64,000 nucleotides of DNA from Rhodothermales bacterium (GTDB taxonomy: Bacteria > Bacteroidota > Rhodothermia > Rhodothermales > JAHQVL01). Below the pieces are notes generated by a model. The model searched no databases. It had not been told where the DNA came from and saw only the letters and a list, made by a program, of their open reading frames with translations. Below, piece after piece: positions 36,729-44,701 of this stretch (its first letter is position 1; every line of letters begins with the position of its first letter). A program made the position numbers and the translations under genes. The DNA lies in the NCBI GenBank assembly GCA_041391505.1, contig JAWKNW010000003.1, positions 1 through 64,000 on the forward strand. Reading direction: 5' to 3'.

Positions 36729-36808
36729 CGTAGTGAAACCGTTTTCCGTGGTAAATAGCGTCGACAAAAGCGATTCAAAGCAACAAGGATGAGTTTAAGC
36801 GTCGCTCG

Positions 36809-37288
36809 TTACATTCCTGGCGTTCGAGCTCGAATGCGTGTCTCGGAAATTCCATTGCCCTCCGTGCACATCCCGAACAGATCTTCCATGCTGTTTCCGT
36901 CCCGATCCACACAGGAAAGCGGCCCCGAAATCAACAAGGAATCGCCCCTGACTTCAAAATTCCACACAAAGGTTGCCGGCACACGATCAGAAGTATCTTC
37001 GCTGCCATACAGGTGCGTTTCGATATACCGGTCGCCTTCAAGTCGATAGTGGCCTGCCGACGAGCCCGCAATCGTGCCTTCATCGCTCAGATGCACGTAC
37101 GCGAAATGGTCTCTGGAAAAGACCTTCAGTTGTACGACCTTGCCTGTTCCTTCCTGGATCAACTCCCACGCACCTTCGATGGGATTGGCTGGGACCGGAA
37201 TGATAGCGGCCTCGACGGATGGGGTGGGCTGCTGGCACCCTGCCATCATGAACAAAGCGCAGATCGACAGTAGAGAGACATACTTCAT
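36809..37288 (-). CDS. Lipoprotein with lipocalin-like domain
   Basis: A 159-residue lipoprotein starting at 37288; the lipobox is MMAGC (Cys17). The mature region begins IEGAWELIQEGTGKVVQLKV and forms an antiparallel beta barrel of lipocalin-like or DUF4488-like type, with VPATFVWNFEVRGDSLLISG as a late strand. It probably binds or stores a small hydrophobic ligand at the envelope. Same strand as the gene at 36276, 80 bp upstream of it. Confidence 0.7.
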   Translation of the reverse strand: MKYVSLLSICALFMMAGCQQPTPSVEAAIIPVPANPIEGAWELIQEGTGKVVQLKVFSRDHFAYVHLSDEGTIAGSSAGHYRLEGDRYIETHLYGSEDTSDRVPATFVWNFEVRGDSLLISGPLSCVDRDGNSMEDLFGMCTEGNGISETRIRARTPGM

Positions 37289-37599
37289 GACTTCTCTCGT
37301 TTGGTGGGGGAGATTAGCTACGCCAAACAGGATACATAGATGGGTTATAAAATGCAATTTCATGCCTTCATGGCCATATGAATGACCCTGTTTCTCAACG
37401 AGGCATCAAATCATTGTGGTCTTCAAGCAGTCTCGCGAGTTTGTCACGCTGAGCTCCTTAGCCATGCTTCGCCGGGCTTTCTTCTGGGGCATGGCATGAC
37501 TGCGAGAACAAGCTACAAAGCAGGCCTGAAGTTCGAAAACCCGGAGTAGGAAGTGTATCTGGATGGCTTCGAGTGGTGTTTTTTTTACGAATTAGCCTC

Positions 37600-37728
37600 G
37601 TCATCCCGATCGGAAGTGACGGCGCGAGCCGGCACAGGAGCAGAGGGACCTCCTTCAGGTTGGCACACTGCCCGACTGTTGGAGGTCCCTCCTCATCCCC
37701 CGCGTTCGCGGGTGATGGTCGGGATGAC
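37600..37728. repeat. MITE-like palindromic element, copy 3 (divergent)
   Basis: GTCATCCCGATC at the left pairs with GGTCGGGATGAC at the right (37717-37728). The inner GAGGGACCTCCTT pairs with GGAGGTCCCTC. A CCCCGCGTTCGCGGG module resembles the nested palindrome of copy 1. The sequence is a variant of the family rather than an exact copy. Confidence 0.55.
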
Positions 37729-38110
37729 AACGCATTTTTTTGTTTCACACCACTCGGTGGCAAACCGAATGACGATTTTTTACATCAATCCTCGATGTTT
37801 CGATTAGAAGCTAGCTTCTCCCGATGTGATGTCATGAGCAGCCTTGCGAAGCATCTGAATAGAGCGTTCGCGTGCGCAAACCGGTGCGGATAGGTTGAGA
37901 AAGACTCCCTGGGTGAGTCTCTTCGCTCGCTTCTTCGTTGCGCTCAGGATGGCAGATGCGCCTTCGAGTATGAAAGAGTGTTTGCTGAATGCCATACGGT
38001 AAATGTGCTCGCATCACGCAATCACTGTATCTCTGAAAACAACCTGACTCCTTCAAGTACCGATCAGCCTATCATATGCATTCGGATCCTCAAGATACAC
38101 CCCTAACATA

Positions 38111-38142
38111 TTTGTAATTCCGATTTAAGCATCATAGTTTTT
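38111..38142 (+). promoter_or_regulatory. Candidate Bacteroidota-type promoter
   Basis: TTTG (38111-38114), a 20-nt spacer and TAGTTTTT (38135-38142) fit the known Bacteroidota -33 TTTG / -7 TAnnTTTG pattern with one mismatch. It lies 36 bp upstream of the gene at 38179. Confidence 0.4.
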
Positions 38143-38178
38143 TTCACGCAAAATATTCGTCTTAATTTGGAGGCATCA

Positions 38179-38655
38179 ATGAAAAATTTCATCGCAACAC
38201 TGTTCCTCGGAGCCGTGATCGGTTTTGGATGTGCAAAAACCATCGACCAGTCGGCAGTCGCTGAACCAAAGGGATCTCTGGCTGACGTTATCAAGCCGGG
38301 AATGCGGATTGGAATGGCGTACCTGAACGTCGAAGAAGGAGTAGATCTCGAGGCATTTGAACACTTCCTGTCTACGGATTACCTGCCCAAATGGGGGAAC
38401 GCCTACAGAATGGCTGACCCCAACATTCAGAGTCTACTGCTGAAGGTCATCGGAGGGCCAAATACTGGCAAATATGGCTGGATGGCCGTTTTTCCAGACA
38501 ATCAGTCTCATGCGCGACTTTTTACAGAAAGCGGACAAACGGAGATCCTATCGAAAGCCCTTGAGGAAGCAGGGGTTCAAAGCATAGAGCCCGTATTCCC
38601 CGGTTACGTCGACTGGAATCACCTTGGCGATGTGCAAATTCTCGCATCTTACTGA
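38179..38655 (+). CDS. Lipoprotein, paralogue of the exported protein at 36276
   Basis: A 158-residue lipoprotein. The start is ATG 38179, which follows the ribosome-binding site GGAGG; the TTG at 38167 is in frame but includes that site. The lipobox is IGFGC (about Cys18). The mature part has RIGMAYLNVEEGVDLEAFEH, then DYLPKW, NTGKYGWMAVF and a C-terminal YVDW. These match the product at 36276-36728 in order. Function unknown; the fold may be a dimeric ferredoxin-like barrel. Convergent with hutI, 20 bp apart. Confidence 0.68.
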   Translation: MKNFIATLFLGAVIGFGCAKTIDQSAVAEPKGSLADVIKPGMRIGMAYLNVEEGVDLEAFEHFLSTDYLPKWGNAYRMADPNIQSLLLKVIGGPNTGKYGWMAVFPDNQSHARLFTESGQTEILSKALEEAGVQSIEPVFPGYVDWNHLGDVQILASY

Positions 38656-38675
38656 TGCCCGATTTTTTCTCTCGC

Positions 38676-39857
38676 TCAGTACGTTTTCTCACCTGCCACG
38701 TACACCTCCGCCACCGCCGGCTTCCCCCACTGGTAAAACGGCGCCAGAGCTTCCCGCCCTTCGACGACCAGGAAATCGGCGACGCATCCGGCAGCCAGCC
38801 GGCCGCGATCCGGAAGCCCCAGCGCGTCGGCGGCGTGGGTGGTGCCGGCGGCCAGGGCTTCCTCGACGCTCATCCCACCCAGGGCGACCCCGAGCTGCAG
38901 GCAGAGCATCAGGCTGTAGAACGGGCTGCTGCCCGGGTTGTGGTCGGTGGCGATGGCGACCTTCACGCCGGCATCGATCATCGCACGCACGTCGGGCAGC
39001 TGCTTGCGCAGGACGACGGTGGCGCCGGGGAGTAGCGTCGCGACGGTGCCGGAGGCGGCGAGCGCCTGCCAGTCGGCCGGCGTGGTTTGTTCGAGGTGAT
39101 CGGCCGAGAGCGCCCCCATCTCGGCGGCGAGGCGGGTGGCTCCGGTGTGGGTGAGTTGTTCGGCGTGGACCTTAAACGCCAGACCGTTCGCGGCGGCGGC
39201 TTCGAAGAACCGGCGCGTTTCGTCGAGCGTGAAGGCGCCGCGGTCGCAGAAGACATCCACCGCCGTGGCGAGGCCCTCACGGGCCGCCTCGGGGATGAGG
39301 TCCGCGCAGAACGTGTCGACGTACGAGGCGCGGTCCCAGCCGGCGGGAACGACATGCGCGAGCAGGGTGGGCGCGATGTGCTGCGGGGTAGACGCGCACA
39401 GCTGCCGGATCACGCGAAGCATCTTGCGTTCCTGCTCCGGTTCGAGTCCATAACCCGATTTCACCTCGATCGTCGTCACGCCTTCGCGCAGCAGGTTTCC
39501 CGCGCGGCTGAGCGCCAGCGCCAGCAGCCCCTCCTCCGACGCCTCCCGGGTGGCGCGGACGGTGTTATGGATGCCACCGCCGGCCTCGAGAATCGCTTCA
39601 TACGACTCGCCCCTCGCCCGGCGCAGGTATTCATCGAGCCGCGAGCCGTCCCACACGAGGTGGGTGTGGCTGTCGACGAAGCCCGGAAGGATGGCCCGGT
39701 TGCGCAGCGAGATGAGCATCACGTCGTCCAGGTAGTCGTCCGGCAGTTCCGCCGCCGGGCCGACCCAGACGATCCGGCCGGCATCCACCACCATCGCCGC
39801 GTTTTCGATGCGGTCGAAGGGGGTGTAGAGTTCGGATATTTCGTTGAAGAGGAGCAT
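38676..39857 (-). CDS. hutI: Imidazolonepropionase
   Basis: A 393-residue amidohydrolase that opens 4-imidazolone-5-propionate to N-formimino-L-glutamate in histidine degradation. Metal and active-site motifs include VDSHTHLVWDGSR, FKVHAEQLTHTG, SADHLEQ and ATDHNPGSSP. The start at 39857 (MLLFNEISELY) is preferred; an ATG at 39878 is in frame but lies inside the palindromic element at 39872-40001. It follows hutU on the same strand with that element between them. Confidence 0.93.
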   Translation of the reverse strand: MLLFNEISELYTPFDRIENAAMVVDAGRIVWVGPAAELPDDYLDDVMLISLRNRAILPGFVDSHTHLVWDGSRLDEYLRRARGESYEAILEAGGGIHNTVRATREASEEGLLALALSRAGNLLREGVTTIEVKSGYGLEPEQERKMLRVIRQLCASTPQHIAPTLLAHVVPAGWDRASYVDTFCADLIPEAAREGLATAVDVFCDRGAFTLDETRRFFEAAAANGLAFKVHAEQLTHTGATRLAAEMGALSADHLEQTTPADWQALAASGTVATLLPGATVVLRKQLPDVRAMIDAGVKVAIATDHNPGSSPFYSLMLCLQLGVALGGMSVEEALAAGTTHAADALGLPDRGRLAAGCVADFLVVEGREALAPFYQWGKPAVAEVYVAGEKTY

Positions 39858-39871
39858 TTTATTAAAATTGC

Positions 39872-40001
39872 ATGTCATCTCGACCGGAGGCCCGATTTAT
39901 CGGGCTGAAGCGGAGAGACCTCCTTAATATTCTACTCTGCCTCGCTGAAGGAGGTCTCTCCGCTCAGCCGCCGGCAAGCCGGCGACTACGGTCGAGATGA
40001 C
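39872..40001. repeat. MITE-like palindromic element, copy 2
   Basis: GTCATCTCGACCG (39874-39886) is exactly complementary to 39989-40001. Inner AGCGGAGAGACCTCCTTA pairs with the GAAGGAGGTCTCTCCGCT arm, and GCCGGCAAGCCGGCG is nested in the right arm. It shares the 18-bp inner block exactly with copy 1. It separates hutU from hutI and would be transcribed as a long hairpin. Confidence 0.8.
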
Positions 40002-40023
40002 TTTTTTTTGAAGGCAGCCTCGA

Positions 40024-41670
40024 TCATACAGACGGCAAGTCCAGCCCGCGCTCCTTCGCGACCTCGATGGCGCGGGCGTAGCCGGCGTCGGCATGGCGCA
40101 TGACGCCGGTGCCGGGGTCGTTGAGGAGGACGCGGGCGAGGCGCTCGGCGGCGTCGTCGGTGCCGTCGGCCACGCAGACCTGGCCGGCGTGGAGGCTGTA
40201 GCCCATCCCGACACCCCCTCCGTGGTGGAAGCTCACCCACGCCGCGCCGGACACCGCGTTGAGGGCGAAGTTGAGCAGCGGCCAGTCGGCCACGGCGTCG
40301 CTGGTGTCGAGCATGGCCTCCGTCTCGCGGTACGGGCTCGCGACGCTGCCCGAATCCAGGTGGTCGCGCCCGATGACGATCGGGGCGTCGAGTTCGCCGC
40401 GCCGCACCATCTCGTTGAACAAGAGCCCGGCCTTGTCGCGCTCGCGGTACCCCAGCCAGCAAATGCGGGCCGGCAGACCCTGGAATTTAAACGCCTTGAT
40501 GCCCTCCGTCAGCCAGCGGTGCAGGCCGGCGTCGTCGGGGAAGAGCTTTTTCATCGCCGCGTCGGTTTTGTAGATGTCCTGCGGATTGCCCGACAGCGCC
40601 GCCCAGCGGAAGGGGCCGCGGCCTTCGCAAAACTGGTCGCGGATGAACGCCGGCACAAAGCCCGGATAGGCGAACGCGTCCTCGTACCCGCCCTGCCGGG
40701 CCATGGCCCGCAGGTTGTTGCCGTAGTCGAAGGCGACGGCGCCGGCGCGCTGCATGGCCACGATGGCCTCGCAGTGGCGGGCCATGGCGTCGAACGTGCG
40801 TTTTTTGTAGCCGGCGAGATCCTTCGCGCGCAGCTCGTCCGGGTCCTCGTCGGCGCTGAGGATGGGGATGTAGCCCACGAGCGGGTCGTGCGCGCTGGTC
40901 TGGTCGGTGACGAGGTCGGGGATGAACCCGCGGCGGACCATTTCGGGGAGCACTTCGGCGGCATTGCCGAGCAGCCCGATGCTCAGGGGCTGGCCGGCGG
41001 CCTTCGCGGCCTCGGCCTGGCGGATGGCGTCGCCCAGGTCGCGTGTCCACGTATCCAGATATGCGGTTTCGATCCGCCGCTGGATGCGGGACGGGTCGAT
41101 CTCGACGACGAGGACGACCCCGCCGTTGAGCGTCACCGACAGCGGTTGTGCGCCGCCCATGCCGCCGAGGCCGGCGGTGACGGTGATCGTCCCCTTCAGG
41201 CTCCCCCCGAAATGCTTGCGCGCCGCCGAGGCGAAGGTCTCGTAGGTGCCCTGGAGGATGCCCTGGGTGCCGATGTAGATCCAGCTGCCGGCGGTCATCT
41301 GGCCGTACATCATCAGGCCGAGTTTATCGAGCCGGTCGAACTCGTCCCAGTTGGCCCAGTTGCCCACGAGGTTGCTGTTTGCGATGATGACGCGCGGCGA
41401 CTGCGGGAAGGTGCGGAAGACGCCGACGGGCCGGCCGGACTGGACGAGGAGCGTCTCGTCGTTCTCCAGCCGGTCGAGCACGGCGACGATGCGATGGAAA
41501 TCCTCCCACGTCCGCGCCGCCTTGCCGCGGCCGCCGTAGACGATCAGCTCGTCGGGCTTTTCGGCATTGGCGGGGTCCAGGTTATTCATCAGCATCCGCT
41601 TCGCGGCTTCCTGGATCCAGCCCCTGGCGGTTTTTTGTGCCCCTGTGGGGGCGTGGACGGGCTTTATCAT
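40024..41670 (-). CDS. hutU: Urocanate hydratase
   Basis: A 548-residue NAD-dependent urocanase, close to the family length of about 555. Conserved blocks include EAAKRMLMNNLDPANAEKPD, VYGGRGKAARTWEDFHRIV, SGRPVGVFRTFPQSPRV, GTYETFASAARKHFGG and DQTSAHDP. The Cys-containing ICWLGYRERDKAG lies near residue 400 and GGGVGMGYSLHAGQ near the C-terminus. It converts urocanate to imidazolonepropionate, the substrate of the downstream hutI product. Divergent from vapBC across 81 bp. Confidence 0.96.
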   Translation of the reverse strand: MIKPVHAPTGAQKTARGWIQEAAKRMLMNNLDPANAEKPDELIVYGGRGKAARTWEDFHRIVAVLDRLENDETLLVQSGRPVGVFRTFPQSPRVIIANSNLVGNWANWDEFDRLDKLGLMMYGQMTAGSWIYIGTQGILQGTYETFASAARKHFGGSLKGTITVTAGLGGMGGAQPLSVTLNGGVVLVVEIDPSRIQRRIETAYLDTWTRDLGDAIRQAEAAKAAGQPLSIGLLGNAAEVLPEMVRRGFIPDLVTDQTSAHDPLVGYIPILSADEDPDELRAKDLAGYKKRTFDAMARHCEAIVAMQRAGAVAFDYGNNLRAMARQGGYEDAFAYPGFVPAFIRDQFCEGRGPFRWAALSGNPQDIYKTDAAMKKLFPDDAGLHRWLTEGIKAFKFQGLPARICWLGYRERDKAGLLFNEMVRRGELDAPIVIGRDHLDSGSVASPYRETEAMLDTSDAVADWPLLNFALNAVSGAAWVSFHHGGGVGMGYSLHAGQVCVADGTDDAAERLARVLLNDPGTGVMRHADAGYARAIEVAKERGLDLPSV

Positions 41671-41751
41671 GTCATCATCCTATCGATACTGGAACAAAGC
41701 CACCTCGCCGGCGGTCGACGCGACGTCTGTTTAACGAACATCCTATCGATC

Positions 41752-41961
41752 ATGGCCCGGGTCAAGGTCTCTCCCAAATATCAGGTCGTCATTCCCCAGG
41801 AGATCCGGGAATCGCTCGATCTCAAGCCCGGCCAGGAGGTCGAGGTGATGCTGATCGAGGACCGGATCCAGATCATCCCCGTGCGCCCGATGGTTTCGAT
41901 GCGGGGCTACCTCAAACACATCGGCGCACCGTTCGAGCGGGGAGGCGATCGGCCGTTATGA
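41752..41961 (+). CDS. vapB: AbrB/MazE-type antitoxin
   Basis: A 69-residue swapped-hairpin AbrB-family DNA-binding protein: VKVSPKYQVVIPQEIRESLD and LKPGQEVEVMLIEDRIQI form the typical fold. The C-terminal tail (about 45-69) should wrap the toxin. Its stop overlaps the toxin start by 4 nt (ATGA, 41958-41961), the usual coupled toxin-antitoxin arrangement. It probably represses its own promoter in the 81 bp shared with hutU. Confidence 0.9.
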   Translation: MARVKVSPKYQVVIPQEIRESLDLKPGQEVEVMLIEDRIQIIPVRPMVSMRGYLKHIGAPFERGGDRPL

Positions 41962-42332
41962 ACGTCATCGACGCCTCCGCCTGGATCGAGTTTTTCAAGG
42001 ATGGCCCGAACGCGGCCGCTTTCCAGGCGCCGATTCTCGACCAGGCCAACCTGCTGGTGCCGGCGACGGTGCTGTACGAAGTGTTCCAATATACCATCCG
42101 GCACGGGTCGGAACAGCAGGCGATGCTCACCATCGCGGCGATGCGCCAGGGCCGGGTGATCGACATCGATGCCGCGCTGGCGCTCTCGGCGGCCGGCCTG
42201 AGCCGGCAGCACAACCTGCCGATGGCGGACAGCCTGGTCCTCGCGGTGGCTCGCCGTTACGAGGCGACGTTATGGACGCAGGATGCGGACCTCAAAAACC
42301 TCGAGGGGGTGCGGTACTTCGGGAAAGCCTGA
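41958..42332 (+). CDS. vapC: PIN-domain ribonuclease toxin (VapC family)
   Basis: A 124-residue PIN domain. Acidic catalytic residues are visible: Asp5 in NVIDASAW, a Glu in VLYEVFQY, and Asp residues in PMADSLVLAVA and WTQDADLKN. VapC toxins cleave RNA, often tRNA or rRNA loops, when freed from the antitoxin. Translationally coupled to the AbrB-type antitoxin. It ends 6 bp before the convergent hutG gene, so the pair has been inserted between hut genes on the opposite strand. Confidence 0.92.
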   Translation: MNVIDASAWIEFFKDGPNAAAFQAPILDQANLLVPATVLYEVFQYTIRHGSEQQAMLTIAAMRQGRVIDIDAALALSAAGLSRQHNLPMADSLVLAVARRYEATLWTQDADLKNLEGVRYFGKA

Positions 42333-42338
42333 GCGGCG

Positions 42339-43277
42339 TCAGGCGTCGATCGACTGACAGGCCGCGACGAACGTCCACATCGCGACGGCCGCCAGCCGGC
42401 TCGTCCGGTCGTCGATGTCGTAGATCGGGTTGACTTCGGTGATCTCGAAGATACGGCTCCGGGGATCGCCGCCTGCGATTTCAGCGATTTCGAGCAAATC
42501 CGCGGCGCGGAGACCGGCGGGATTTGGCGCGCTCACCCCCGGCGCGTCGGCGGCGGTAACCACGTCCATGTCGATCCCCCAGAAGATCGCCTCCGCCGGC
42601 AGGGACAGGATCTCGCCAAATACTTCGCCGATCCCCAGGTACTCCAGTTCGTCCTGCGCGATGCCCCGGACGCCCAGCCCGTCGAGATACGCGGCATAGG
42701 CCGTCGCATTGGCGAAGCGCTGATAGCCGATTTCGAAAAAGAGTTCGGGATCCAGATGCCCCTCGTCAAGCAGCTGGCGGTAGGGCGTTCCGCTGTTGCG
42801 CGGCGTGTCGGCGCGGACGTCGAAGTGGGCGTCGATGTTGAAGGCCAGAGGCGAGGGGCATTCCATCGCGAGGCCCGAGGCGTCCGGATAAGAAACGTCG
42901 TTCCCGCCGCCCAGCACAATCAGGGTCTTGTCGTCCCGCACGACCGCGCGGACGATTTCGCGGTGCCGGTCGTGGATTTCTTCGAGGGATACGTCGGCCG
43001 GCGTGTCTCCCAGGTCGCACAGCTTCAGCGGGGGGCCCTCTTCCAGCCCGAGCAGGGCCAGCTTGTAGAACTGCCGGCGGATGGCGGCCGGCGCGTTCCG
43101 GCTCCCCTCCCGCCCCCTGTTTCGGCGGACACCCTCGTCCTGCGGGCATCCGAGGATGACGATGCGGGCCGCCTCGTAGTCGGCCGCCGACGTGCCGACG
43201 ACCTCGCCGAGACGCGGGTCGTTGGGGTCGCCGCGGCGAAAAAGCAGATCGGGGGAGACAGGGATGGTGGTTTGCAT
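42339..43277 (-). CDS. hutG: Formimidoylglutamase (arginase/ureohydrolase family)
   Basis: A 312-residue ureohydrolase. Mn-binding motifs are GGGNDVSYPD, FNIDAHFDVR and WGIDMDVV. Among the ureohydrolases, the neighbouring hutU and hutI favour hydrolysis of N-formimino-L-glutamate to glutamate and formamide. Arginase or agmatinase activity is the alternative. The downstream vapBC pair runs against it. Confidence 0.85.
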   Translation of the reverse strand: MQTTIPVSPDLLFRRGDPNDPRLGEVVGTSAADYEAARIVILGCPQDEGVRRNRGREGSRNAPAAIRRQFYKLALLGLEEGPPLKLCDLGDTPADVSLEEIHDRHREIVRAVVRDDKTLIVLGGGNDVSYPDASGLAMECPSPLAFNIDAHFDVRADTPRNSGTPYRQLLDEGHLDPELFFEIGYQRFANATAYAAYLDGLGVRGIAQDELEYLGIGEVFGEILSLPAEAIFWGIDMDVVTAADAPGVSAPNPAGLRAADLLEIAEIAGGDPRSRIFEITEVNPIYDIDDRTSRLAAVAMWTFVAACQSIDA

Positions 43278-43358
43278 GGGCGGCAGCGAGTCGGAGGTAG
43301 TCCCTGGACTACGCGCGGGATGAACTTAGTATTCGGCTTTTGCGATGTGCGGGGGTCT

Positions 43359-44642
43359 TTACGCCTCGTGTTTGCGCCAGTAGAGGATGGCGGCGAGCGC
43401 CGTCAGGAAGGCCACGATGGCGAGCAGGATAAACACCGCGTTCCACCCGAAGCGTTGCGCGACGGCGCCGACGCCCCAGCCGGAGAGGATGCTGCCGAAG
43501 TAGCCGGCGCTGTCGACCATGCCGGCAGCGGTCGAACTGCCCTGCTTGCCGCCGAGGTCGAGCGAGATGGCGCCGGCCAGGAACGCGTAGGGACCGAGCA
43601 TCAGGAAGGCCGAGATCGACACAAAAACGACCGGCAGCACCGCATTTTCGATACCCGTCACGCTCCCCATCACGACGAGGATGGCGACGAGCGGGATGAG
43701 CGACATCACCATGATGCCGGCCCGCTTGCCGCCGGCCATTTTGTCGGACAGGTACCCGGTGAGCAACACCGCGAAGCCGCCGAAGAGGGGGAAGAACAAC
43801 GAGAGCTGCCCCGCGTCGCCGGCCGAGAGCTGGCCCACTTCGGCCAGGTAGGTCGGCGTCCAGAAGTTGAACGCCTCGCGCATCAGCGTCAGCCCGAACG
43901 ACATGAAGGCCACGAGCCAGAAGGCGGGGCTCCGGAAAAACGGCAGGAGGAGCGCCATGAGATTCGGCGGGCGCTCCCGCTCGCCGGCGTCGCCGAAGAC
44001 GTTTTTGGGGTTCACCTCCACCTCCGGGAGCCCGACATCCGTCGGACTGCTCTTGAGCGTGAAGAAGTCCACCACGGCGATGACGCCGAGCACCGCCGCC
44101 GAGGCGAAAAACACCCCCTGCCACGAAAACCCGATGCCGATCAGCTTGCCGAGAAACAGCCGGGCGATGGCGTCCCCAAAAAGGAAGCTGAGGCTCATGA
44201 TCCCCATCACCCACCCGTAGCGCTTGTACGAGAACCAGTTGGAGGAGATCTTGACGAGCGCCCCCCACCCCATCGACTGGACCAGGCGGTTGATGGCCCA
44301 GGCCACGAAAAAGACGCTGATCCCTACGCCGGTCCCGAACAGCACCGTCGCCCCGATCGAGGCCGCCATGCCGAACAGAAACATCCGCCGGCCCCCGACG
44401 AAGTCGCACAACACGCCGTTGAGCAGCTTCCCGATCGCATAGAAAAACACCCCGACCGATGCGATCGCCCCGAGCATTTCCTTATCCAGCCCCTGATCCC
44501 CGAACGCCTCCAGCAATAACGGAGACGCTACCGAGAAGTTGGAGCGGCAGAAGTAATAGCCGGCATACCCCACAACGAGCGAAAGCATCGTCGTGGTCTG
44601 CCACTTCCTGAGCTCCGGAGAGCGGGTGTCGGTTTCGGTCAT
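43359..44642 (-). CDS. MFS transporter of the OPA (GlpT/UhpT-like) type
   Basis: A 427-residue transporter with twelve predicted helices. Features of the organophosphate:phosphate antiporter group are LVVGYAGYYFCRSNFSVASP in helix 1 and GKLLNGVLCDFVGGRRMFLF at the loop between helices 2 and 3. OPA members exchange sugar phosphates or glycerol phosphate for phosphate. Its place upstream of hutG on the same strand makes a histidine or urocanate role possible but unproven. An 81-bp gap separates it from hutG. Confidence 0.88.
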   Translation of the reverse strand: MTETDTRSPELRKWQTTTMLSLVVGYAGYYFCRSNFSVASPLLLEAFGDQGLDKEMLGAIASVGVFFYAIGKLLNGVLCDFVGGRRMFLFGMAASIGATVLFGTGVGISVFFVAWAINRLVQSMGWGALVKISSNWFSYKRYGWVMGIMSLSFLFGDAIARLFLGKLIGIGFSWQGVFFASAAVLGVIAVVDFFTLKSSPTDVGLPEVEVNPKNVFGDAGERERPPNLMALLLPFFRSPAFWLVAFMSFGLTLMREAFNFWTPTYLAEVGQLSAGDAGQLSLFFPLFGGFAVLLTGYLSDKMAGGKRAGIMVMSLIPLVAILVVMGSVTGIENAVLPVVFVSISAFLMLGPYAFLAGAISLDLGGKQGSSTAAGMVDSAGYFGSILSGWGVGAVAQRFGWNAVFILLAIVAFLTALAAILYWRKHEA

Positions 44643-44701
44643 CGGGTTACTGGTTGGCAGGTTGGCAGGTTTTCAGATTACAGGTTGGCCGATGGCAAGC
44701 C

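Larger units (their letters stand above)
37289..38178. other. 890-bp gene-free, repeat-rich region
   Basis: No gene with coding character is visible. It contains MITE-like copy 3 (37600-37728), a further degenerate palindromic stretch around 37870-37960 (GACTCCCTGGGTGAGTC and a TCGTTGCGCTCAGGATGGCA tail), and at its right end a promoter-like pair for the gene at 38179. It is more AT-rich than its surroundings. Confidence 0.55.
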
